A DNA stretch of 64,000 nt, taken from the NCBI GenBank assembly GCA_027563935.2, contig CM050454.1, positions 21,759,501 to 21,823,500 of the forward strand, read 5' to 3'. Shown one piece after another: positions 11,570 through 23,576 of this stretch. How positions within the stretch are numbered: the stretch's first letter is position 1; each line of letters begins with the position of its first letter. The position numbers were made by a program, and so were the translations under genes. This DNA is from Costus lasius. Taxonomy: Eukaryota; Streptophyta; Magnoliopsida; Zingiberales; Costaceae. The notes under the pieces were generated by a model that was not told the origin of the DNA, did not search any database, and saw only the letters and a list, made by a program, of their open reading frames with translations.

Positions 11570-12176
11570 TCCCATGTAAGGATTTTCATTAACAACTTAG
11601 ATTTTTCATTGATAGCCTTGGTATTTTTGTTGACTAACCTAACTTTAGTAGAGTATCCATTTTTTTGAGACAGACCATATTTTATCATAGACAAACCTTA
11701 TATTTTAGTTGGCATACTATATTTATCGTTGACATCCCATATTTATCATTGACATAATTTAAATTTACATTAATAGACCAAATTTTTTTGTTAACAGACC
11801 CTATTTTATCATTAACAATTTATTTAAAAAAACATATAATATTTTTATCATTAATAGACCTTATCTTTTAGTTGATAGATCATATTTAACATTAACAGAT
11901 TAAATTTTTTCATTGACAGACCATACTTTATCGTTGACAGTCCATTTTTTTTTAAAAAAAGACAAACTATTTTTATCATTGACAGACCATATTTATCGTT
12001 GACATACCATTTTTTCCATTGATAGTCCACTTTTTTCAAAAAAGATAAACCATATTTTATTATTGACATACCTTATATTTTAGTTAATAGACCATATTTA
12101 TCATTGATAGACTTTAAATTTTCATTGACATACCAAATTTTTTTGTTGATAGACTTTAAATTTTCATGGACAAATA
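11570..12176 (-). repeat. left arm: degenerate 21-bp tandem repeats (inverted relative to the other arrays)
   Basis: Roughly 28 units of about 20-22 bp, each with a TTGACA or TTGATA core (for example CATTGACAGACCATATTT and CGTTGACATACCAT). Reverse-complemented, the units read GTCTGTCAATGAAAA and GTATGTCAATGATAAA, the same as the arrays at 14230, 15120 and 63835. The long minus-strand frame at 11851-12069 is a by-product of the 3n period. Confidence 0.85.
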
Positions 12177-14229
12177 TTTATTAATTCAAGAATTAGAAAA
12201 ATGAGCAGCTCTAGCTCAAACAACAATGATAAGTATATCTACAAGCCTTGCAACTCAAGAGAAGGGAAGAAAAGGGTAAAAGAATCGACATGGCACAACT
12301 TCAATAGATGTTCCATATCAAGACTACACAACTACATGAGAGAAATTTTAGAAGGCAATAATTTGATGTGAGAGGTTGGCTTTGAAACACCCCCCCCCCC
12401 CCCAAAAAAAAAAAAAATTTCTTAAGCGGAGGGGCCGCTTAAAAGAGGAAAAAACGGAAGATCTCAATCTTTAATTGCACATAGGGATTTGTGTTGTGCA
12501 GGTATGCACAAATCCCCACATCAACCAACGGCGCGGGGGTGGGGGGGGGTGTGGGATGAATAGATGAAAAGATTCTCCATTAATAGAATATTTATAGAAT
12601 TCACCGTAAAAGATGTGATAATTATCCTAAGCTATCCAGAGTTGGAGATCTCATAAAATTTGATAATAAATGTCTAGATACAATCTTTTTCAAAGAGGAA
12701 TTCAAGGGCTAAGTAATAACAAGGCAAGTGCTTGAAAAGAAGCTCAAGACCTTAGTAGGGGATAATAGTGAGATTCTAGATGAAGAGAAGATCCTCAAAC
12801 TTAGCATTTTTTTATATATATTTTGCATATTCTTATTCTACGGTATTGGCTACGCTTTGGATTCTTCATTTGTTAATTATGTTGAAGACTTGGGAAATAT
12901 CCATATATGCAATTGGGTTGAGGTTGTATATAGATAATTGATAGAAGATCTGTTAAGAATCCTCAAGAAGAAAAATATCACATCATTTTTAGGGTGTGGC
13001 ATCCTTCTTAATGTAAGTATTTTTTTTCCCATTTTGCATAATTAATATATTATTTCACTAGCTGATAACTTGTTTATTTACAGGTGTGATTATATGAGCA
13101 TTGCCAATTATTTGTGGATGTGAAGGTTGAGGGTGTTCATCCTTGCTTGTTTTGGTAGCCCAATGTTAAGGCCAAAAGAAGAAACACAATTTTTAAATAT
13201 TTTTAAGGATGTATATAATGAATTGGTATGTAGCTAATGTCCTTACTACCCAGTGTGCCCTTATTCAAATGTCTAATGAAGATTCTATATCATGTGTATA
13301 GATTAATTTAAAAATTAAATATGAAGCTGATGAGGAAGGCTCAGCAAAGAAAGAAGTAGACAAAGAAGAGGATAAAGGTGATGTAAATAAATAGCAAGTT
13401 ATACATAGTGAAGATATGGATAGAAAAGATACAGAAGAAACTCTTGTACATGAAGGTATAGCAGATGTACATACATTAACTGGTATTCCATATTTATATA
13501 CATTAACTAGTATACCAGATGTACATACAGAAGAAAATAAAGATGGGGAAGACATAGAAACTGAATAACATTCAGATAAAGACAAAGAGTTTGCAGTAGA
13601 AATAGATAGACTTAAATATGATTTAGCGAGGATAACTAAAGAGAGAGATGAGCTTTTGAATGGACATAATCAATTGCAATTGGATGTGGTTGTAGAGAGA
13701 CAAAGCTCCAAATATGATACTATGTTGGAGAATACACATCTAAAATATGCTCTAGACGACATTATGAGCAAAGTGAAGAGCTTGGTTCAAGAAAAATGGA
13801 TATACAAGAGGCCTTCAACTCCCAAGCTACTGAATTTCAAGCTACAATAAAGGAGCTAAACGATGAGAAACACAATCTCCAAACAACCTCACAAGCTCAT
13901 GTGGAAGAGTATGAAAACAAAATTAAGGAAATCAGAGAAGAATACAATAAGAAGCTGTAGGAGCTTACAACTTCATATGACAGATTGAAAGAAGAAAAGG
14001 AGAAAGATTCGGCCGAAGAAGAAGAAGAAGAAGAAGATGATAATGGTGATGATGAAGGGGAAGAAGGAGAAAATACCGAGTCCAAGGGGAAAGGGAAGAG
14101 GCAACGATTTTTCTCATGGGTACTCGTCTTACCTTCTACCCAGGTGACTAAGAGGAGGAAAATTATATAGATGGAGGCCATTGAAGTTGATGAGAATGTG
14201 CCGGATAAACCTTATGTAGATGAGGTATT

Positions 14230-14480
14230 GGTTTCTAACATGACATTCTTTTATTTCAACGATATTTATGAGTATATCAATAATAATTTTGAGTCTATCA
14301 ATGACATTTATGAGTTTGTTAATGATATTTTTGAGTCTAACAATGATATTTCTGAGTATGTCAATGCTATTTGTGAGTCTGTCAATGAAAATACCGAGTA
14401 TGTTAATGATATTTGTGAGTCTGTCAATGATGTTTGAGTCTGTCAATGATATTTGTGAGTCTGTCAATGATATTTGTTAG
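14230..14480 (+). repeat. 21-bp repeat array inside the ULP1-like reading frame
   Basis: About 11 units with a GTCAATGATATT-like core, in the orientation opposite to the left arm. Translated on the plus strand the array gives a heptapeptide repeat of the form xE(S/Y/F)(V/I)N(D/E)(I/N), for example YEFVNDI and CESVNEN, open over the first eight repeats (14255-14437). Confidence 0.85.
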
Positions 14481-15119
14481 TCTTTTACCTTATTTTATGT
14501 AACATTGTTCATAGCTTCCAATTTATAATTCTTTTATTTTGTAATTCATGGACACAACCGATTTTTATGGATATGACAAAATAAGCAATGGCCAACACAA
14601 CCAAATAAAGGGTTAACGCAAAGCCTATTAGATTTATTTCATCAAGCCAACCCCTGCCAAATAAGAAAGAGCCACATATATGTTGTATTGTTTGGGGGCC
14701 TAGTTAGTGAAGATGTAAGTGTTTCATATTGTTAAATATTTATTAGTTTATACTCTTCATTCTACAATAATGATATTTTTCATTGTAGGTGATTGATGCA
14801 TATGCATCTCTTCTAGTTGAGAGAAGTAAAAACTATGTCAAGAGAAGGTTGTACTAGCCATTTGTGTACATCTCCCCTAGTTTTTATAGTCTCTATCAAT
14901 ATAGGCAATTTGGGGCAAGTTATCGTATCATGGACTTTAGTCAAGAGGATATACTAACTTTTAGGGCTATCATTAATATGGAGCTGTTTAGAGACTAGTT
15001 AGAAACTGAATTTGTCCAATGAGATTCATTTGTGTATGTAATTACCATTGGTTTTAATTTCTTTATGTAATTAAGAGTGCACAATTTGATATGTACTAAT
15101 ATTCATTTATATATAATGA

Positions 15120-15545
15120 TATTTGTGTATGTCAATGACATGTGAGTTTGTCAATAAAAATTTTAAGTCTATCAATAGAAATAGTCAGTCTATCAATGAA
15201 AATCTTAAATCTGTTAATGAAAATACTGAGTTTGTAAAAAAAAATATTGAGTCTATTCATGAAAATACTGAGTATGTTAGCAAAAATTATGAGTCTGTCA
15301 ATGAAAATGTTGAGTTTGTCAACAAAAAGAAAGGTATGTCAATGAAAATACTAAGTCTGTCAATGTAAATTTTGAGCATATCAATAAAAATGTAGAGTCT
15401 GTCAATGAAAATACTAAGTGTATCAATGAAAATAATGATTCTATCAATTTAAAAACTGAGTTTGTCAATGAAAATACTGAGACCATCAGCAAAAAAAACT
15501 AAGTCTGCCAATGAAAATATTAAGGCAATCAACGATATTTCTCAT
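15120..15545 (+). repeat. 21-bp repeat array between ULP1-like exons
   Basis: About 20 degenerate units with GTCAATGAAAAT and GTCTGTCAATG cores in the same orientation as 14230-14480. The first nine units stay open and encode the same heptad (FKSINRN, LKSVNEN, YESVNEN). It lies between the VIDAYASLL exon and the putative catalytic-His exon, so it would be intronic in the ULP1-like gene. It could alternatively be the right arm of a smaller element. Confidence 0.85.
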
Positions 15546-15827
15546 TATAATTTGGGATAGACAATGCATATATTTTGTTTATTTTTTTACAAAAGAATGT
15601 GTTCATACAAATTTTGCAGAAAATATATAATGTTATTACAGGTAAATGTGTTTGTATAAAAAAAAATATAGTTACAAATCAATATTTTCGTTTGCATGTT
15701 TAGTGTGCTTCTGTGATTGTGGTTATGACAATGCAATATGTGATCCTTGGTCTGAAAACTACAAATGAGTTCAGAATAATTAGTACAAATAATCACATAG
15801 CTTGTAATGTATCAATGAATAGAGAAA
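15546..15827. other. AT-rich stretch inside the ULP1-like gene
   Basis: Nothing recognised; probably intron sequence between the repeat array and the block at about 15830-15955. Confidence 0.4.
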
Positions 15828-15955
15828 ATGTATTTACATAATAAAAAGTATTTCCCATCAATAATTCAACATATGAAAATCCCAGAGGTGAGGCATCATG
15901 GTTGCTTGGTACATTTGGATGTGTACCTACAAAGACTGGAACGGAGGGGGATTGG

Positions 15956-16017
15956 TGACGCAACGGATGTTATGGGTAAGTTGGTCCTTAATCCAGTACT
16001 CTACAGAGGGGGAAACC
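15956..16017 (-). repeat. element D 3' LTR, outer fragment
   Basis: 62 bp matching the start of the other LTR (59779-59840), including GGATGTTATGGGTAAGTTGG. Element E begins immediately after. Together with 23577-24339 it makes up the 3' LTR; about 930 bp between them (as in 59841-60770) is missing. Confidence 0.9.
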
Positions 16018-18241
16018 TGTTGGTGTATATGCCCTAAAGACCAATGTATGGACATGGTCAGGCATTGTTTGAATATACTTTGATAGAACTATTACTCTTT
16101 ATATAGGCATGGTCGTTATTATGCAGACTTCTCTACCTGCGTTGATGTATTGAGTTGCGTAAATAATGTCCCAGGAGTTTGGATTGGATCCATTCTCATA
16201 AGCTATCCCTAGACAAGGTACCTTAGCAGATATGGGACAGCTTTGGTACATGTGAGACTCGTGTATGGGCTGGTTAGGTGCGGGGCATAGTAACGCAAAC
16301 ATATAGGTGCATTGGATGCACTGGAGTGATCCACCGTGAGGATTGACTTGTCTGGTCAACAAGTCAATCTCACATGCAAGAGGTTTGCATTGATCCTTAG
16401 ACTTGAGGTATTCATGTCTAGATTTGATGATGGGTATGCTTTAATACAGTCTTACGTCTCTCCGTAATTAGGAGATCAAAACGACTGTCATTGGGCATGT
16501 CATAAGTCATGTAGAGACATGGATGACCAATAGTAGGATTTGCCCCTTCCTTATTGGAAGCATGATATCCACTCGGGGCGCCCCACCTTATTGGTGCATG
16601 ATAGGAAAGTGTGGCCACACTTGTTGAGTCATGACCAATGCATTGGATAATAAACTTGAGACTAATTCAATGGCAGGATATCAGTTTAGGCAAAGGGATC
16701 TATAATGCAATGGGAATCCTCGTTGCTTGTTAGGAGTTGTTGCCATAATGACTTAAGTCCTATGACATGGGAAGTAGTGATGTGTTGCTAGATACCCCTC
16801 ACTATTTATAATGTTTACATCGTTGCCATCGTCATATGGATCCTACGGGGTCACACGCAATAGACTCTTGACGTTGCTTTAATCAGAAGCCTTAGGATCA
16901 AGTTATTGGATAACTTGGATCCATTTGGAAGATTTCATCAGCGCCAATGGGCCTGATGAGTTGGAAGAAAGTTATTGGGGCCAAACTTCATTTTTGGCAG
17001 GTTGACCCGAAATTAACCTAGATTGGTCACATTTGGATTAGGGTTGCATTGGATTGGATCCACTGGCTTAATCAACCTATGCCATGAAGTTTGGGCTAGC
17101 TCATTATCCAATGAGGCCCAATTATAAGTTGTCATGAAGAGAGAATTGGCTTAGAAGGGTATAATGGGGAGAAACCCAACCCCATTGGCGCCTAGGGGCA
17201 TAATGGGGTGAGGGTGGCATAAAGTGCTTCCTTTGGAAGGAAGTGGCGCCTCCCCCTTCATCCTTTGATGGTATCTTGCCTCTATGGTAAGTATGGGGGC
17301 TGATATGGCTTGAGGACTCTTTTGGAAAGAGCTTGGGCGCATATGAGAAGTAGGAAGATGTTTATGGTAAAGTCTTGGAGACTTTCCTTATCTCATGAAC
17401 CCTACATGCGCCCAAACCCTTACCCTAGCCGAAATTCCTCTTGCTTGTTGCGCCTAGCCCTTCTCCTTGGATGGAAAGAATGCCTCTAAGGCATGTCTTA
17501 GGTTGATATGGCTATTGGGCAAATAAGGATAGGTTGAATGAGGTTTATGGCAAAGTCTTGGAGACTTTCCTTATAATAAACCCCTATCATCCTAGCCGCC
17601 CACTTGGCATGATCTTGGCCTTCCCTAAACCGCCTCTTGGCTTATAAAAGGGATCCTAGCTGCCTCCTCTCATGGTTCGAATGCTAAGTGGCGTGAACAC
17701 AGATAGAGGGGCGAAAGCAAGGGCAAAGAGCGACAACATCAAAGTGGCGCAACCCTTCTTCCTACTGGTGGCCACAAGTCTTCTCCTTCCTCTCCTCTTG
17801 GCGTGACTTGGAGAAGGACTTGGTGGTGCGACTTCCTCTTAATCTTCCTCAAGGCCGAAACTCTTCTTCTCCCTCTTCTCTTGGAGTGAAGAGGATAAGG
17901 AGTTGGCGGCATCTTCCTTGCACTTGGCGCATGAACCTTGGAGGTGGCGCAAGAGTAGTGAAGGAACACTAAGGCTTGATTCTCTTCCCGAGGCTAGCAC
18001 CAAGCGTGGAAGGGAGCAACGATCAAGGAGTCGACGCGTGGATACTTGTAGAGGGCGAACACTTGGGCGCCTTCAACATGGCTTCGACGTCTAGACAAGC
18101 AAAGGAGGTACATCTCTAACACATCCTTGTGTCTTCTCTCTCGCATGGATCCTTGGGAACGGAATATGTTTCGGGTGTAATGATTCTTCCGCTGCATCCT
18201 GGGACTGCAAAATTTTAAATTACACCTGGTATTCCCTAACA
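16018..18241 (+). repeat. element E 5' LTR (2,224 bp)
   Basis: Begins TGTTGGTGTATATGCCCTAAAG and ends ATTCCCTAACA, with TG...CA termini. A block TGATGTGTTGCTAGATACCC (16775) is shared with LTR F (20891), so the two belong to related families. Confidence 0.85.
17643..17649 (+). promoter_or_regulatory. TATA box in element E LTR
   Basis: TATAAAAGGG about 600 bp before the LTR end, the likely retrotransposon core promoter. Confidence 0.5.
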
Positions 18242-18242
18242 G

Positions 18243-18253
18243 TGGTATCAGAG
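18243..18253 (+). other. element E primer-binding site (initiator tRNA-Met type)
   Basis: TGGTATCAGAG one base after the LTR end, complementary to initiator tRNA-Met. Confidence 0.9.
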
Positions 18254-19727
18254 GTACTTGCGAGAAACACAAGGTGTACGTTTGCTTGTGTGAAAAATTT
18301 TTGAAAATTTTTCTTCTATCCATGCGCGTTTCACTTAGAAAGCGTTTTTCATCCAATCTTCTCTTCTCAACTCTATGACCGAAACTTGGATTTTGTTTAT
18401 GCTTGATTTAAGACCAAAGGCGCACGTAGGTTTTGTCAAGTAGGACCGGCATTGTGTCTTCGGACTGGCCGGGTCTCTTGATCTGACAAAACTGCTAGCC
18501 GATAGGGTCTATGAAATCATCATGGAACTTGATCTAAATTTTGGCATAAATTTGGTTAAGAGAGTGCTTTGGATGATAATGGCGCATAAGGTGCTAAAAT
18601 TTGACTTTTTCAGATTTTCAAATTTTACATGCGCCACTTGATTGGGTTGATATGGTCATAGCGAGTGCCCTCCTGTGTTGTGATGTGGAAGCATATTTCC
18701 ACTTGTGATGAATGCTTGTAAAATCTCTTTCCACCTGCGTGTGGTTCTCTCCCTATCTTGTTGTAAAGAATTTTTTATCTTGTTTAGAATAGATGTAGAA
18801 TTATATGATAGGTTAGGGCTTCATCCTGACAACAAGGAGTCTTCTTCAATCGGAGTCAGAAGTGGCGCCAGCTTTGGAAGCATGGTGATGGACTTGCGGC
18901 TGAAGGAAGGACACATGCTTTCGGCCTCTGGCATGGGCTGATCTGCTTTAGGGACTCGCAACCCTTGGATGCGCGATAACATGTCACATGGCTCGTGACA
19001 AGTTATGTGTATGAAAAGGGCTATGACCATATCGACCAAAATAGCATGCCTGTGATGGTTTATTATTTTGTCCATAGCATGCCTGTGATGTTTTTCCTTT
19101 GCTGCCTGAACCATAGAAAAGAATAAAACAAACATGCAAAAACTCTCAATACAATATCAAGTCGATAGCCTTCTAACGCGTAGCCCTCATCAAACTATCG
19201 ATCGGTGGTGTTGTGAACTGTTTCCCACCCTCGTGGGACACGCCCACTTATCTTTAGAAGGTGTGTGGTGACAATGATTTCCCCAGTCCAGTTTTAACCT
19301 AGGCGTGCCTTCGCAAGGAAATTCGTTGACCCTGGGCATAACGGTTAGGATCAGACTTGACTAGTTTTTCATATGACACTGACATGATGAATCACTAGAG
19401 GCAGCTGTTGAGAGGATAGGGTTCTGTGTTGTATCCAGCCCTCGCTGGACACAGGGCGCCTAGTCTGTCTTAACTAAGAGGAATTGTGTATAGGACAATT
19501 GGCTGGCATGCCTACCTAAGGAAGCATGAGACTCTCTGTGCATCCGAACTCACCCTCGTGAGTCGCGGAGACCTTATGTGAAATTATGATCCTACTCACT
19601 AATTTCCATGTTGAGTTTGAAAGTTCTCAACTTGTCTTGGAAGTAGTGGGAGCATAGCATTTAATTTAAAGTCCTTGTTAAATGCTTTATCATTGTACTT
19701 ACTTTACTTATTTGCTTATTGTAGAAG
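18254..19727 (+). other. element E leader, no coding sequence seen
   Basis: About 1.5 kb between the PBS and gag with no recognisable coding sequence. The short frames at 18705-18941 and 18821-19135 lack family signatures. Confidence 0.5.
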
Positions 19728-20102
19728 GCATCTCCTGATCTAAGATTAAAACTTTATAAACATAAACTGGATGGGACAAATTGGACAAAATGGTTCAAGA
19801 TTTTGTTCAAGATACTGGAATAAGAAAATAAGGTGCATCTTCTTGAAAGACCTCCATCCCAGCCTAGTGTGTATTTCACTAATGATTGGGAGTGGAATGT
19901 CTATCTTGAACATTGTGAAGATAACAAACAGTACACTGCTCTTGTCTTAGAGTGCATGACCCCAGAGGTCAAGGTTGAATGTGATGAGATGGGGATTTAT
20001 GATCTAATCATACATCTCAAAGGTCTCTTCACACCATGCTCTATAGACAATGATCAGGAGAGTTCTGTTGGATCTTCAGAGTGTATGCCTGAATCTGAGA
20101 AT
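19728..20102 (+). pseudogene. element E gag, N-terminal part
   Basis: Reads ASPDLRLKLYKHKLDGTNWT followed by KWFKILFKILE, the classic start of copia gag, with one TAA near 19820, then LLERPPSQPS and a helical segment to about 20060. It is cut by the F LTR at 20103. A lysine-rich gag tail (AKKSMAKKKGCNPSASG) reappears at 21900-21970. Confidence 0.7.
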
Positions 20103-21735
20103 TGTTGGGGTATGCCCTTAAGGCTAATGTTTGAGGCCTTTGGGATTGTATAAGTATCATGTAATAAACTCTTGTGTTTATAAAAGGCATGGTTGTTATT
20201 CAGTTTGTTACCTTGTCTGCTGTAATAAGTGTACTTCTGAATAATGTCTCAAAGCTGTTCAGCTAGGCTGACAGTCAATATGTCCTTAGTCGAGATATCT
20301 TGGTGAACTTGAGACAGCCTTGATATGGTTAAGACTAATATGTGTTCTAATCTTATAGGATGCTTCGAGCATGGAATAAGATGTAGACTCATGGGTACAT
20401 TGGATGTACTGGACAGACCCTACTAGGATATTCAATTGCTTGTCACAATGTGAATGATCCTTGTAAGCAGCAAGTGGCACATGTCCTCTGACTTGAGATC
20501 ACTTGTGTTTCTAAATGATGATTGTCATTGTCTTGAGGTAGTTCAATATCATTTGAAACATAATGATTATAGACTATCTTGGATGGTGAGCTTGAATCAG
20601 GTTAGGGCACTAGTGATAGACAAAGGATTGCCGTCTCCTTGTTTAAGGAGTGTGATGTTCTAAAGGGCCCCCCTATATGAGATGATTGAGAAAGTGTATG
20701 GCCATACCCAGATGACTATGTTCATCTGATCTAATCATGCTCATCATATTGGAGTTACAAGCTTGACATGCTTGTCCAATAAGAACATCCAGTGGCAAAG
20801 GAAACATGTATGCCTTGTGAAGTGGGTTCACACTTGTGCTGTGGTTTGGGTGAAGTCTTGGAAGACTCTTTCCTTTAAATCGGGAGACAATGATGTGTTG
20901 CTAGATACCCCTCACTGATCGTGATAACGAAAGTTATCGTTACCGACATATAAAGGAAACCCTCAAGGTCGCACAATATGGTGATATGGCTTACTTAAGT
21001 CAGATCGTGTGGACTGAATTATTTGGGTTCAGTTTAAAGGGCTTTAGTCTCTGATTGTAAGTGAGATCTGGACTGATCATGTTTGATTGATTAGGGCTTG
21101 AGATCGGTAAGCTTCGATTGAGAGATTGGATGCTGGATCGTGAGATCTAGAGCATCGGAAGATGAACGGTTAGATCATGAGCCATTTGGTTCATAGAAGG
21201 TCTAGATCGTAGCTTGGCTTGATTTGATTTGGTGATTGAACAAAATTCGATTGAACCAAATCAAAGAACCGGTTCAACACTTGGTTCAAAGAGGAGATTC
21301 GATGGTTCACTTGGTGTGAACGCATGAGGCTTTGAAGACTTACCTTTTTGGGAAATCGGTTTCAAAGATTGAATGCATGTAACGCCTCCACATTAGTGTG
21401 GAAGGTTACACACTCACCTCTAGCGAAACTCTCTTGGGTGTCGTGGTGAATTGACGACAAGGTGAAGAGAAGAAAACTCTCTCGCCAAGCAAGAAGTTCT
21501 TCCCCTTTTCTCATACGGCAAAGACCCTTGAAGAGGCTTGCTAGCACAAGATTCACAAGGGGTAAGCAACATCACTTTGTGTGCGTCGCTTGTGGAGAAG
21601 ATCTCGTTTGGTCTTTTGCTTCCAAACCGACATCCACTCTAATGGCATTGGTATGACACCTTGTGATCTCTTTTTCGTTCACATAAGTTAATCATATGAC
21701 TACATGCGATCTTGATGATGAATCCCCTAAAAACA
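20103..21735 (+). mobile_element. element F: copia LTR inserted in element E gag (probable solo LTR)
   Basis: Starts TGTTGGGGTATGCCCTTAAGG, a relative of the E LTR start, and carries the shared GATGTGTTGCTAGATACCCC block. The right end is placed at CCCCTAAAAACA (21735) by analogy to CCCTAACA. No internal domain follows, so it is probably a solo LTR. No clear target duplication was found, so the right end may be wrong; it could extend to about 21850. Confidence 0.55.
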
Positions 21736-22559
21736 TCTACATGCGCCCCCACCCCCTTATTTAGGGCTTCATCTTGTTTCCGCTCCCCTTGAAGGGGACT
21801 TTGAAATTGCGCTCCCCCTTGAAGGGGACTTTCAAGAATGACCATGGTTCTGTATCTTCGAAGCTAATACTTCGGAAGACAGGGAATGCATGGGTATTTC
21901 GAAGAGGATTAATGGCCAAGAAGAGCATGGCAAAGAAGAAGGGATGTAATCCATCCGCTTCAGGTATTGTGTTACCGAGGTCTTTTGTCTACTTCTTATT
22001 CATGGGTACTGGGTACCGTATGTGAGGCTCACATATGTTTTACATGTGCAGGAGCTCAAAAGAAGTAGGACGAAGAGGCATGATGGGATCGACTCTCGGG
22101 TCAGGGACGGAGCATTGGATGCTGCTGTTGATATCATCTCACTGCCTTGAAGACTTTATATAGAACTTTGCTATTATGTATCAGCTTATGTATTAGAACA
22201 TCATTCCTTTTGGAAAGGACTTCAGTTTGAAATAATAAATAATATTTTTCTTTAATCTGAGATGTTCTATTGAAGTGATACAGTTGACAATAGTTTGTGG
22301 TTCTATATGTGACACAAGATCAGATCTAATGATTCAATAAACATCCTCTTATAGCATTGTCTCTTGAACCATAGAACAATGGTCACATCCAAAGGTCCAT
22401 GGACTATTGGGATCATTGTCCTCTCAGGATTATGATACATGTGAGCCTAGTTCAAAGGAACAATGTGACAGATGCTGCCTTCACTGTAAAGGGTGGAAGG
22501 AGTAGTGACTTGTTGGATCTATTACACAGCATTGTAAGTGGACCCATGTAAACAAGCAC
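21736..22559 (+). other. element E internal remnant
   Basis: Contains two copies of a CTCCCCTTGAAGGGGAC palindrome (21780-21836), the gag tail (21900-21970) and then non-coding sequence where protease should be. The expected zinc knuckle and protease are not visible, implying deletion. Confidence 0.45.
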
Positions 22560-23576
22560 TAAGAGGAGTTATATACTTCATTAGATGTGGGTATGCCTTA
22601 CGCAACTCAAGAACTTTGGAAAAATCCAAGAAATTCACAAATGAAGTATTGAGTCAAATTGAAGGATCTATTAAAGCACCTTGATTGGATCAAGATAATT
22701 AGTGGAGAATTTGATGACTGTCCTAAGAAGTGTGGAGTTATCTCACAGCTTTCTTAGTACACCACTGTGTGGTGAATTTCAAAGAAAGATAAAGGAACAC
22801 ATTGGATGTGGTTCCATCTTTGAATAGTCATGCAAATATACTACTATGATGCCATGCAAACAGATGTACTGCCACTCCATAAGAAAATGTCTAAATTAGC
22901 TTTTGAGTTGCGAACTGTAAATATCCCATTTCTTCAATGGAATTGGGAATGTAATGTGCAGTGATTCAAAAGTATGTGTTTGTGGTGCACTATAGAGTGC
23001 TAATTCTATCCCAAGGAGAACAAAATATTTGTTGCTCAAACTGCTGTCTCTCTTGAGAAAGTATTTCTTTTGAAAGAAGCTAGTGGGAGTAGATTTGATT
23101 TGGACAAGGTCCAGAATCAACCACAATATAATTAGACACAAATGGAGAGCAAAATCTCACATACAGGTTGAAAGTCAACCTGAGGTTCAAGTAACACAGG
23201 AACCACATAAGTCTAGATCGATTCGATATGCTGGGCATGACGAATTTTTCATCAAGCATGAACCTAAGACTTATGAGGAAATGGAAGCGGTCGGTGGACC
23301 AGATTCCAAGAAATGGCTAAGGGCCATGAAAACCATAATGGACTCCATGTCTGCTAATCAAGTCTAGGACTTGGATAAGCTGCCAAAGGGGTAATTCCCA
23401 CAGGCTATAAATAAATCTTCTAGGAAGATAGACATGGAAGGTAACATTGTTACCTTAAAAGGCAAGCTAGTGAACAATAATTTCAGGCAAATCCATTGGG
23501 TGGATAATGATGAAAATTTCACCAATAGCTGAGCTTTAAGTCCATTAGGGATCTGCTTGTTATAATTTCACCAATA
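22560..23576 (+). pseudogene. element E pol remnant: integrase to start of reverse transcriptase
   Basis: Read across frames: an integrase core like RYGYVYFIRCGYA...SIKAPWSDQG with CGVISQLS, a KENKIFVAQTAVSLEKVFL block typical of the integrase C-terminal region, and the linker to RT (EEMEAVGGPDSKKWLRAMKT). RT then begins (FRQIHWVDNDENF) and stops at the D LTR. It is full of stops and frameshifts. Confidence 0.75.

Larger units (their letters stand above)
12201..15955 (+). pseudogene. transposon-borne ULP1-like cysteine protease gene, 5' part
   Basis: A probable start ATG at 12201 opens a serine/asparagine-rich segment. At 12728-13200 the frame resembles the helical region of transposon ULP1 proteins (FVNYVEDLGN...NWVEVVYR), with an intron at 13013-13083 (GTAAGT...ACAG). 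The next exon expects VWLYEH, but TGG has become TGA. An acidic, charged, coiled-coil-like region follows (13560-14130). An exon ending VSED joins over an intron (14715-14788) to VIDAYASLLVERS, the region before the ULP1 catalytic core. Around 15890-15955 a degenerate HGCLVHLDV block may be the catalytic-His strand. The gene is then split by element D. Many stops make it non-functional. ULP1 proteases remove SUMO; that role is inferred from family only. Confidence 0.6.
16018..23576 (+). mobile_element. element E: Ty1/copia retrotransposon, 3' truncated
   Basis: Plus-strand element inserted in the 3' LTR of element D after AAACC. It keeps its 5' LTR (16018-18241), PBS, a decayed gag and pol pieces up to the start of reverse transcriptase. 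The rest of RT, RNase H and the 3' LTR are missing, and adjoining D LTR sequence is lost too, so the TSD cannot be checked. A related LTR (F) sits in its gag. Confidence 0.8.

Noticed and set aside
11300..11668. 122-codon plus-strand frame and a 94-codon minus-strand frame
   Set aside because: Overlapping frames on both strands, no family match, and the plus frame runs into the 21-bp repeats. Might be captured DNA, but not callable as a gene.
11570..12176. CRISPR-like regular short repeats
   Set aside because: The units are contiguous degenerate tandem copies without unique spacers, in a plant nuclear context.
12390..12417. (C)14(A)14 run, and G-rich runs at 12535-12551 and 27595-27612
   Set aside because: Ordinary homopolymer tracts or sequencing slippage; the 27595 run interrupts gag-protease of element D but needs no special explanation.
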